Assembly: GCA_016282255.1 (NCBI GenBank)
Contig: JAEEKE010000065.1
Location: 1-41,794, forward strand
Direction of reading: 5' to 3'
Length of the DNA: 41,794 bases
DNA from: Bacillota bacterium
GTDB lineage: Bacteria; Bacillota; Clostridia; Christensenellales; CAG-138
Positions within the stretch are counted from its first letter, which is position 1. Every line of letters starts with the position of its first letter. Under the pieces are notes generated by a model. The model was not told where the DNA came from, did no database searches, and saw nothing but the letters and a program-made list of their open reading frames with translations. Shown here one piece after another: positions 1 through 6,924 of the stretch. The position numbers and the translations under genes are program-made.

Positions 1-931
1 CGCCCTCGATATTGTGCCCGCCGTCGAAGAAAACGAGCGGATCTTCGCTCAAGCGCTCGAAGCGGCCCTTCCATTTGGCGTCCGCAAGGCCGGCGTACAC
101 GGCTTCGTCGGGGATCGAGAGCCCTTCTGTCCGCAGTATCCTCACCGCTTCGAGCATGTTTGCGGCGTTAAGAGGCTGATACAAGCCCAGAAGCGGTAAC
201 CAGCAGTCGGAAAACTCCCGGTAATCGAACAGCGTCCCGTTCGGCGAGCATTCGCGGACCCGGATCAGTTCCCGCACGGTGCGGTAATAATCCGACCCGG
301 TCTCCCCCGTCTTCCTTATTATAACGTCCGCCGCCTCATCGCTCTCGCCGCCGAACAGCACGGGCCTGCCCGGCTTGATGATGCCGGCCTTCTCCCCCGC
401 TATCGCCGCGATCGTGTCCCCGAGGTACTCGGTGTGATCGAGCGCGATGCCGGTGATGACCGAAAGCAGCGGCGTTTCGATGACGTTCGTCGAATCGAGC
501 CTGCCGCCCATGCCGCATTCGAGCACGACGACGTCGACGTTCATCCGCTTGAAAAACTCGAATCCGATCGCGGTGATCAGCTCGAACTCGGTCGGGCTGT
601 CCTCCATCGCGTCCGCGAACGGCCGCACGAACTCCGTCACCTCGGCGAGCATTTCCCGGGAAATATTCGCGCCGTTGACCTGCATCCTCTCCTCGAATTC
701 CTCGATATAGGGCGAGGTGAAGAGCCCCACGTTATAGCCCGCCAGCCTCAGAACGGAGGAGAGCATGGCGCAGAACGAGCCCTTGCCGTTCGTTCCGGCG
801 ACGTGGATGCAGCGAAGCCCCTTCTCGGGGTTCCCGATCATGGAAAGCAGCTCCGTTATGCGTTCAAGCCCCGGGCGGCTGCCCTTCCAGCAGGTGGAAT
901 GGATGTATTGCAGCGTTTCTTCGTAGTTCAT
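1..931 (-). CDS. folC: Folylpolyglutamate synthase / dihydrofolate synthase, 3' part missing (runs off window start)
   Basis: Reverse-strand translation from the CAT at 929-931: MNYEETLQYIHSTCWKGSRPGLERITELL...IHVAGTNGKGSFCAMLSSVLRLAGYNVGLFTSPYIEEFEERMQVNG...; HVAGTNGKGS P-loop and LFTSPY motifs of the Mur-ligase/FolC family. Open at the left edge, so absent from the ORF track. Confidence 0.95.
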   Translation of the reverse strand, partial: MNYEETLQYIHSTCWKGSRPGLERITELLSMIGNPEKGLRCIHVAGTNGKGSFCAMLSSVLRLAGYNVGLFTSPYIEEFEERMQVNGANISREMLAEVTEFVRPFADAMEDSPTEFELITAIGFEFFKRMNVDVVVLECGMGGRLDSTNVIETPLLSVITGIALDHTEYLGDTIAAIAGEKAGIIKPGRPVLFGGESDEAADVIIRKTGETGSDYYRTVRELIRVRECSPNGTLFDYREFSDCWLPLLGLYQPLNAANMLEAVRILRTEGLSIPDEAVYAGLADAKWKGRFERLSEDPLVFFDGGHNIEG

Positions 932-1608
932 TTTGCCTTCGCTTTCTTCCGTTTGTTGTTATCGGAACCGAAGCCCGCCTTTTCGAGCGTCTCGCAGAGC
1001 TTCAGCAGCAGGGGGATCAGGATCAGCTGCATCGCAACGAGGAAGCCGTGCTGGGGAAGCCGATAGACGAACCAGCCCCAGTAGGTCCTGCTGCCGTAGA
1101 GCTGCGCGACCCAGAGCGTGTTTACGAACAGGCCGAGCAGGCAGTTTATCAGCACCGGAACGATGATATTCGGGAAGAACCTTATCCTGTCCCAGCCCTT
1201 TTCGACGCCGAACAGCTCCAGCGGCTTTTTATTGAGGAAGAGGCCGAGCGTTATGCCCATCAGCGCCGCCACGACGGTGAAGCCGGGGTGATACGTTCCG
1301 AACGGGAACAGCAGCGCCGCGATCAGATCGCCCAGGCCGTAGACGAGCATGCCGCTGACCGGGCCGTAGAGCACGGCCGCGACGATCGGCGCCACGAACG
1401 AAAGCGCGACCTTCGCGCCGGGCAGCTTGATCGAGGGCACTATCCTGTCGAGCACCACGTAGAGCGCGGTCAGCATCGCGATAACTACCATGCGGCGCAG
1501 CGCGTACGGCGCGATGGCCTTCGCTCTTGCAGGGGCTGCGGTTTCGCGGACGGCCCCCTCTTCCCCGCCCTCAAGCCTGTTTTCATGTTTGATATTGTTT
1601 TCTTCCAT
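928..1608 (-). CDS. folT: ECF transporter S component, folate family (FolT-like)
   Basis: ORF track 928..1752; the start at 1608 (MEENNIKHENRLEGG) has an upstream AAGGAGG. Multi-TM protein with ALYVVLDRIVPSIKLPGAKVALSFVAPIVAAVLYGPVSGMLVYGLGDLIAALLFPFGTYHPGFTVVAALMG typical of ECF S components; next to folC and preceded by a THF-riboswitch-like leader. Confidence 0.88.
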   Translation of the reverse strand: MEENNIKHENRLEGGEEGAVRETAAPARAKAIAPYALRRMVVIAMLTALYVVLDRIVPSIKLPGAKVALSFVAPIVAAVLYGPVSGMLVYGLGDLIAALLFPFGTYHPGFTVVAALMGITLGLFLNKKPLELFGVEKGWDRIRFFPNIIVPVLINCLLGLFVNTLWVAQLYGSRTYWGWFVYRLPQHGFLVAMQLILIPLLLKLCETLEKAGFGSDNNKRKKAKAK

Positions 1609-1613
1609 AATAA

Positions 1614-1653
1614 AAACCTCCTTTTCGCGATCTCGTCGCTGCAAAAGAGGTTT
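1614..1653 (-). promoter_or_regulatory. Hairpin sequestering the folT Shine-Dalgarno (putative riboswitch expression platform)
   Basis: Reverse strand AAACCTCTTTTGC-AGCGACGAGATC-GCGAAAAGGAGGTTT; AAACCTC pairs with GAGGTTT, which contains the GGAGG ribosome-binding site. Confidence 0.6.
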
Positions 1654-1663
1654 GATCCGATAT

Positions 1664-1780
1664 GCAGTCAGCGGGATGCGGTGACAGCACAGCAACCTTT
1701 CCCGTTTGGAAAGCGTTTTCGTTCGGGAATCAACTCCCTGTATTCCCGACACTTCAAAACTCGCTGTCGCCTACTCTGTT
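1664..1780 (-). ncRNA. THF (tetrahydrofolate, folT-motif) riboswitch-like leader
   Basis: Reverse-strand RNA ACAGAGUAGGCGACAGCGAGUUUUGAAGUGUCGGGAAUACAGGGAGUUGAUUCCCGAACGAAAACGCUUUCCAAACGGGAAAGGUUGCUGUGCUGUCACCGCAUCCCGCUGACUG. It has GAGUAG near the 5' end, GNGUU..GAAGUGU, a hairpin with a GGGA..UUG loop, AACGA and CCGCAUCC near the 3' end, in the order expected for the THF class, directly upstream of folT. Confidence 0.82.
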
Positions 1781-1788
1781 TGATGCGT

Positions 1789-1817
1789 ATTGTATCACCG
1801 CCGCCCGATAAATACAA
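1789..1817 (-). promoter_or_regulatory. Sigma-A-type promoter for folT
   Basis: Reverse strand TTGTAT (1812-1817), 17-nt spacer, TACAAT (1789-1794), placing the transcript start just before the riboswitch. Confidence 0.65.
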
Positions 1818-1964
1818 GTGGTTGGCGCGTTTTTCTTTGTAATATTTCGTTATTATCCGCGTTTTCGGCTCCCCCGCCGCCCTGATTTTGCGCGCGGTAC
1901 ACAAAAATGTTCGTTTTTCTCCCCCAATTCCTCCATATCTCCGTTTCCCTTTTTACTCGTTTGA

Positions 1965-1973
1965 TGCTATAAT
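1965..1973 (+). promoter_or_regulatory. Extended -10 promoter element for the TIGR00730 gene
   Basis: TGCTATAAT (TGN + TATAAT) in the divergent intergenic region; weak -35. Confidence 0.45.
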
Positions 1974-2023
1974 GATAGTCGGGGATAATGAAGATTCCCT
2001 AATAACCGATCGGAAGAGATGAA

Positions 2024-2656
2024 ATGGAATTCAACGTCTGCGTCTTCGGCGCCTCAAACAACAGGATCCCCGGCGTCTACGTCGACTTTGCCGAGCGCTT
2101 CGGCGCAAGGCTCGCCGAGGAGGGCATGGGCCTCGTATTCGGCGCGGGGCGCACGGGCCTCATGGGCGCTTCGGCGCGCGGTGCGCATTCAAAGGGCGGC
2201 AGGATCATCGGCGTCATCCCGAAGAAGCTCAACGTGCCCGGCATCTATTTTGAGCACTGCACCGAAAGGCTCGAAACGCCCACCATGCACGAGCGCAAGG
2301 CGCTGATGGAGGAGCTGAGCAGCGCGTTCGTCGCCCTCAGCGGCGGCTTCGGCACGCTCGAGGAGCTGATGGAGGTCATCACGCTCAAGCAGCTCGGCTA
2401 TCATTCAAAGCCTATTGTAATAGTTAATATCAACGGCTATTATGATAATTTGCTCGCGCAGTTCCGCCGCTGCGTTTCGGACGGCTTTACCAACGAGCTG
2501 TTCCTCGGGCTCTACAAGGTCGTTACGGACGTCGACGGGGCGATCGAAGCGCTCCGTGAAAGCGAGCTGCCCGATATGCCCGACAAAATGCAGGAGGTCC
2601 TGCTCTCAACGCGCTTCGGCGGCGAGATCCCTCCGGAGCTCGGCAAGCTTAAATGA
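2024..2656 (+). CDS. TIGR00730 / LOG-family Rossmann-fold protein (putative nucleoside 5'-monophosphate phosphoribohydrolase)
   Basis: 210 aa; GLVFGAGRTGLMGA, ...ERKALMEELSSAFVALSGGFGTLEELMEVITLKQLG: the PGGxGTxxE-like motif of the LOG family (here SGGFGTLEE). Confidence 0.92.
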   Translation: MEFNVCVFGASNNRIPGVYVDFAERFGARLAEEGMGLVFGAGRTGLMGASARGAHSKGGRIIGVIPKKLNVPGIYFEHCTERLETPTMHERKALMEELSSAFVALSGGFGTLEELMEVITLKQLGYHSKPIVIVNINGYYDNLLAQFRRCVSDGFTNELFLGLYKVVTDVDGAIEALRESELPDMPDKMQEVLLSTRFGGEIPPELGKLK

Positions 2657-2667
2657 AATAATGTAAT

Positions 2668-3099
2668 ATGGAAAAGAACGATAGATCAATGCATAAACGG
2701 GCGGAACCGCCCGAAAACGAGGCGGGGGAGCGCCCGGGCGGACTGATGGTCTGCGTCACAGGGCGGCACACCTGTGAAAGGCTGCTCGCGGCGGGTGCGC
2801 GTCGGCGCAAATCGGGGCAGAGGCTCTACTGCGTGCACTGCGTACAGCTCAACGAGACCTTCCTCAACAACGACTACGAACCGCTCGCGATCGAATTCCT
2901 GTTCAGCTGCGCCAGCCTCTACGACGCGGAGCTGACCATCCTGCGCGCGGACAACGTGATCGACGCGCTCGTCGAGTTCGCCAAGACCAACCATGTTTCC
3001 AAGATCGTCCTCGGCCAGTCTCCGATCCCGGGACCGGAAAGCTTCACCTCAAGGCTCGCGGCGCGGCTCAGCGACGTGGAGTTCATAATAGGCGACTGA
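2668..3099 (+). CDS. Universal-stress-protein-like (UspA/KdpD-USP) domain protein
   Basis: 143 aa; LMVCVTGRHTCERLLAAGARRRKSGQRLYCVHCV...DNVIDALVEFAKTNHVSKIVLGQSPIPGPESFTSRLAARL resembles the USP domain of KdpD-type proteins. Confidence 0.7.
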   Translation: MEKNDRSMHKRAEPPENEAGERPGGLMVCVTGRHTCERLLAAGARRRKSGQRLYCVHCVQLNETFLNNDYEPLAIEFLFSCASLYDAELTILRADNVIDALVEFAKTNHVSKIVLGQSPIPGPESFTSRLAARLSDVEFIIGD

Positions 3100-3147
3100 T
3101 TGTAATATTTAAACACCAATATCTTAAATATAAAAGGAGAGAACACA

Positions 3148-3453
3148 ATGGAACTCGATATCAAAGAAGCAAGGGAATACATCGTAAATCAATTCCGCAA
3201 GCAGGGCGATTTCGACTTCATCAAGCCCGCCGATTTCGACGCGATGGTCGACAAGCTGCTCGAGCTCGACGCGGCCTATCTTGAGGAGATCGGCGACGAG
3301 CCCTACGATGAGGACGTAATCTACGACCGCTTCTATGCGGCGCTCAGCGAACAGCAGCCGGCGCTCAAGACCTATCTGATGCGCTTCGTGGACGACTACA
3401 TGGACTTCATGGAGCAGTACCTCGTTTCCGTCGACGCGATCGAATGGGAATAA
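3148..3453 (+). CDS. Small acidic conserved-looking hypothetical protein
   Basis: 101 aa ORF, AAAGGAGAGAACACAATG start context (good Shine-Dalgarno), very acidic with Tyr/Phe; no family recognised. Confidence 0.7.
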   Translation: MELDIKEAREYIVNQFRKQGDFDFIKPADFDAMVDKLLELDAAYLEEIGDEPYDEDVIYDRFYAALSEQQPALKTYLMRFVDDYMDFMEQYLVSVDAIEWE

Positions 3454-3481
3454 GCCGTTAACATTTCGTAATAGTTTCTTG

Positions 3482-3520
3482 TAACGCAAATGTTTCACGT
3501 GAAACATTTGCGTTATTTTT
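3482..3520 (+). terminator. 34-bp perfect palindrome followed by T5 (terminator-like), containing parS
   Basis: TAACGCAAATGTTTCAC|GTGAAACATTTGCGTTA followed by TTTTT, 28 bp after the stop of the 101 aa ORF. Confidence 0.6.
3491..3506. promoter_or_regulatory. parS centromere site 1
   Basis: TGTTTCACGTGAAACA, exact match to the bacterial parS consensus, about 0.9 kb upstream of parA. Confidence 0.95.
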
Positions 3521-3552
3521 CATATTCGGCGCTTATCCGCGCCGTGTCGGTA

Positions 3553-3580
3553 TTGCAGATATCGGAAAATATGCTATAAT
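3553..3580 (+). promoter_or_regulatory. Sigma-A-type promoter for comB-parA-parB
   Basis: TTGCAG (3553-3558), 16-nt spacer, TATAAT (3575-3580) with extended -10 TGC. Confidence 0.6.
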
Positions 3581-3605
3581 AAAGAAAACGTTATCGGAGA
3601 AACAC

Positions 3606-4319
3606 ATGAAGATAGACGTAATAACTTATCATGAGTCGATCTATGATCGGCAGATTTCCGAAAGCACGGTCGTTGTCATCGACGTGCTCCGCTGTACGAG
3701 CGCGATGATCAACGCGTTCAGAAACGGCTGTTCGCGGATAATCCCGGTCGTTGAGGCCGGTGATGCGATCATGCTGGCCAGGAATATCGGCCGGTCGGAC
3801 TGCGTGGTCGGCGGAGAACGCGGCTGCAACATAGTGCCGGGGTTCGACGTGGGCAATTCGCCGTTCGAGTACACCGGCGAGCGTGTGAAAGGAAAGACGG
3901 TCATCGTCAGCACCTCTAACGGAACCAACGCGATCTGCGGCGTCAGCAAGGCCAAGAAGGTCTATATCGGCGCTATGAGCAACAGCCGAACATGCGCAAA
4001 GTTTGCTGCACAGAGCGATAACGACGTTCTGTTCGTCTGCTCGGGTACCAACGGCATGATCTCGGCCGACGACTGCATCGCTTGCGGCTCGATCATCAGC
4101 CATATGCTTGATGCAGGGACGGATTGCAGCCTTTCGGATTTTGCCATGATCTGCACCGAGCTTTATAAAGCATGGCGGGATGGGCGCTTCGACCTGCTCA
4201 AAACCTATCACTGCGGGCGTCTGATCGCGCTTGGCTATGGTAAAGACGTTGATTTCTGCCTGACTGAGGACACAACACAGCTCGTTCCCGTATTCGAGGA
4301 CGGAGTTATCAGCATATAA
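3606..4319 (+). CDS. comB: 2-phosphosulfolactate phosphatase family protein (ComB-like)
   Basis: 237 aa; VVVIDVLRCTSAMINAFRNG, GGERGCNIVPGFDVGNSPFEY, KTVIVSTSNGTNAI, CSGTNGMISADDCIACG: ComB family motifs (D-x-x-R-x-T/S, ERxG, TTNGT-like, GTxG..xxDxxxxG). Confidence 0.88.
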   Translation: MKIDVITYHESIYDRQISESTVVVIDVLRCTSAMINAFRNGCSRIIPVVEAGDAIMLARNIGRSDCVVGGERGCNIVPGFDVGNSPFEYTGERVKGKTVIVSTSNGTNAICGVSKAKKVYIGAMSNSRTCAKFAAQSDNDVLFVCSGTNGMISADDCIACGSIISHMLDAGTDCSLSDFAMICTELYKAWRDGRFDLLKTYHCGRLIALGYGKDVDFCLTEDTTQLVPVFEDGVISI

Positions 4320-4335
4320 TGTTTCACGTGAAACA
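4320..4335. promoter_or_regulatory. parS centromere site 2
   Basis: TGTTTCACGTGAAACA exact parS consensus (20-bp palindrome 4318-4337), abutting the comB stop codon and 20 bp upstream of the parA ATG. Confidence 0.95.
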
Positions 4336-4355
4336 TTCGGACGAAAGGAGCTAAA

Positions 4356-5126
4356 ATGGCAAAGTTCATCGCAATCGCCAATCAGAAGGGCGGCGTCGGA
4401 AAGACAACGACCGCCGTTAATCTCGCGACCTGTGTCGCTCAGCAGGGCAAACGGACCCTTCTGATCGATATCGACCCGCAGGGAAACGCCACGAGCGGCC
4501 TCGGCGTCGAGAAGGACCAATGCGAATACAGCATCTACGATATGATTATCAACGGCGTTGAGGCCGAAAAGATCATGCTGCAGACTAAAGTCCGCAATCT
4601 TAAGCTTTTACCGGCGCGCCTCGAGCTTGCGGGCGCCGAGATCGAGCTGGTAAGCTTTATGTCCAGAGAATTCAAGCTAAAGAACGCATTAAGAGGTATT
4701 CAGCATGAGTTTGATTACATCTTTGCCGACTGTCCGCCTTCGCTCGGTCTGCTGACGCTGAACGCGCTTGCCGCCGCCGATACGCTGCTTGTGCCGATAC
4801 AGTGCGAATACTACGCGCTTGAGGGGCTTTCGCAGCTGATGAACACGGTCAGGCTGGTCAAGCAGAACCTTAACCCGCAGCTCGACGTCGAAGGTGTGGT
4901 CATGACGATGTATGATGCCAGGACGAAGCTTTCCAATCAGGTCGTGCAGGAGGTCAAGAAATTCTTCAAGAACAAGGTCTACGATACGATCATACCGCGT
5001 TCCGTCCGGCTCGGGGAGGCGCCGAGTTTCGGTCTGCCGATAACCATGTACGATTCGAAATGCAGCGCATCGAAGGCCTATCGCAACCTCGCCAGCGAAG
5101 TCATAGAGGACGGGGACGAGGAATGA
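4356..5126 (+). CDS. parA: Chromosome partitioning ATPase ParA/Soj
   Basis: 256 aa; MAKFIAIANQKGGVGKTTTAVNLATCVAQQGKRTLLIDIDPQGNATSGLG deviant Walker A; downstream of parS and upstream of parB. Confidence 0.98.
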   Translation: MAKFIAIANQKGGVGKTTTAVNLATCVAQQGKRTLLIDIDPQGNATSGLGVEKDQCEYSIYDMIINGVEAEKIMLQTKVRNLKLLPARLELAGAEIELVSFMSREFKLKNALRGIQHEFDYIFADCPPSLGLLTLNALAAADTLLVPIQCEYYALEGLSQLMNTVRLVKQNLNPQLDVEGVVMTMYDARTKLSNQVVQEVKKFFKNKVYDTIIPRSVRLGEAPSFGLPITMYDSKCSASKAYRNLASEVIEDGDEE

Positions 5127-5182
5127 CCTCAACATATTGATGCAATTCAGTCAGCAAATACAGCATATTGAGGAGAAATACT

Positions 5183-6034
5183 ATGAAAGGATTGGGAAAG
5201 GGGCTTGATGCGCTGCTCGGCGGCAGCAGTTATTCGGAAGGCAACACCGTGACCGCGGTCTCCGTGTACCTTATCGACAACAACGCCGACCAGCCGCGCA
5301 AGACTTTCAACGACGATAAGCTCCGCGAGCTTGCAGAGAGCATCGAGCAGCACGGCGTCATTCAGCCCATTATAGTTCAGAGGAAGGGCGACCGCTACCG
5401 CATCATCGCCGGCGAGCGGCGTTTCCGCGCGGCGAGGATGGCCGGTCTCAACGAGGTACCCGTCATCGTGCGCGATCTTAACGAGCAGGAGGTCCGCGAA
5501 GTATCGCTGATCGAAAACCTCCAGCGCGAAAACCTGAATTCGATAGAGGAAGCGCGCGCGATCAAGGCGCTGATGGACGAGCATGACCTGACTCAGGAGC
5601 AGGTCTCCAAGCGCCTCGGACGCTCAAGATCCGCCGTTGCGAACTCCACGCGCCTTTTGGATCTGCCCGAAGCCGTGCAGGAGCTGCTGATCGAAGGCAA
5701 GCTGCAGCCGGGTCACGCGCGCGTCCTTTCCACGATAACGGACGAGGATCTGCTCGTTAAGACCGCCCGTCAGGCCGCGGGCTACGAATGGTCGGTAAGG
5801 GAGACCGAGCAGCGCGTTCAGCAGGTACTCTCACAGAATGAAATGGTAAAAAAGCAGCCGAAGCGCTCAAAAATGTCGAATGACATGAAGCAGGCGCAGG
5901 ACAGGCTGCGCGAGAAGCTCGGAACCAAGGTCGTCCTCAAGGGCGACGAGGACAGGGGAAGCATCGTCATCGATTATTTCAGCAAGGACGAGCTCCTTGC
6001 CGTTTTCGAGAAAATCATGGGCAAAGCGGAGTAA
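5183..6034 (+). CDS. parB: Chromosome partitioning protein ParB/Spo0J
   Basis: MKGLGKGLDALLGG...LIDNNADQPRKTFNDDKLRELAESIEQHGVIQPIIVQRKGDRYRIIAGERRFRAARMAGL...ENLQRENLNSIEEA; ATG at 5183 preceded by GAGGAG preferred over the TTG at 5168 in the track. Confidence 0.97.
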   Translation: MKGLGKGLDALLGGSSYSEGNTVTAVSVYLIDNNADQPRKTFNDDKLRELAESIEQHGVIQPIIVQRKGDRYRIIAGERRFRAARMAGLNEVPVIVRDLNEQEVREVSLIENLQRENLNSIEEARAIKALMDEHDLTQEQVSKRLGRSRSAVANSTRLLDLPEAVQELLIEGKLQPGHARVLSTITDEDLLVKTARQAAGYEWSVRETEQRVQQVLSQNEMVKKQPKRSKMSNDMKQAQDRLREKLGTKVVLKGDEDRGSIVIDYFSKDELLAVFEKIMGKAE

Positions 6035-6036
6035 AT

Positions 6037-6900
6037 ATGTATCTTGCCAACGAATGGAAGGATTATGAGATAATCGCGGCCGGCAACGGCGAGAAGCTCG
6101 AGCGCTGGGGCAGCGTCATTCTGCTGCGCCCGGATCCGCAGGCGATATGGCCGATGGATGAGCCCGAATACGTCGACGCGCACTACCACCGCTCCTCCTC
6201 GGGCGGCGGCGAATGGAGCTATGCACGGAAGCTCCCCGAAAGCTGGAATATCGGCTACAAGGGCCTGAAATTCATCGTGCGCCCCACGGGGTTCAAGCAC
6301 ACCGGCCTCTTCCCCGAGCAGGCGGTGAACTGGGACTTCATGCAGGCGCGCGTCGTGAACCGCAAGGTGCGCTCAAACAAGCCCTTCCGCGTGCTGAACC
6401 TCTTTGCCTATACCGGGGGCGCTACCTGCGCGCTTGCCCAGGCCGGCGCGGAAGTAGTACATCTTGACGCTGCAAAAGGCATGGTACAGTGGGCAAAAAA
6501 CAATATTGAAGCCTCGGGCCTCGCGCACCGTCCCGTGCGCTTTATCGTTGACGACGCGCTCAAATTCGTCGAGCGCGAAAAGCGGCGCGGCAGGGAATAC
6601 GAGGGCATTTTAATGGATCCTCCGAGCTATGGACGGGGGCCGACGGGCGAGATGTGGAAGATCGAGGACGGGCTGTTCCCGCTCGTTTCCGCCGCAGCGG
6701 AGCTCTTGAGCGAGGACGCGAGCTTCTTCCTCATCAACTCCTATACGACCGGCCTTGCGCCGACGGTCGTCGAAAACGTGCTCCGGCTCGTTCTCAAAGA
6801 CCGCGGCGGGCATTTTGAGGCCGAGGAGATCGGTCTGCCGATCACAAAAAGCGGTCTGATACTGCCCTGCGGCTGCACCGGCCGCTGGTACAGGGATTAA
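6037..6900 (+). CDS. Class I SAM-dependent (rRNA/RlmI-like) methyltransferase
   Basis: 287 aa; FRVLNLFAYTGGATCALAQAGAEVVHLDAAKGMVQWAKNN motif I and ILMDPPSYGRG motif IV. Confidence 0.9.
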   Translation: MYLANEWKDYEIIAAGNGEKLERWGSVILLRPDPQAIWPMDEPEYVDAHYHRSSSGGGEWSYARKLPESWNIGYKGLKFIVRPTGFKHTGLFPEQAVNWDFMQARVVNRKVRSNKPFRVLNLFAYTGGATCALAQAGAEVVHLDAAKGMVQWAKNNIEASGLAHRPVRFIVDDALKFVEREKRRGREYEGILMDPPSYGRGPTGEMWKIEDGLFPLVSAAAELLSEDASFFLINSYTTGLAPTVVENVLRLVLKDRGGHFEAEEIGLPITKSGLILPCGCTGRWYRD

Positions 6901-6924
6901 AACGCGCGGCAAACGCGAAACGCA

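Noticed and set aside
1609-1752. N-terminal extension of folT (MSGIQGVDSRTKTLSKRERLLCC...)
   Set aside because: Overlaps the riboswitch-like leader; the start at 1608 has a good SD and gives a normal S-component N-terminus.
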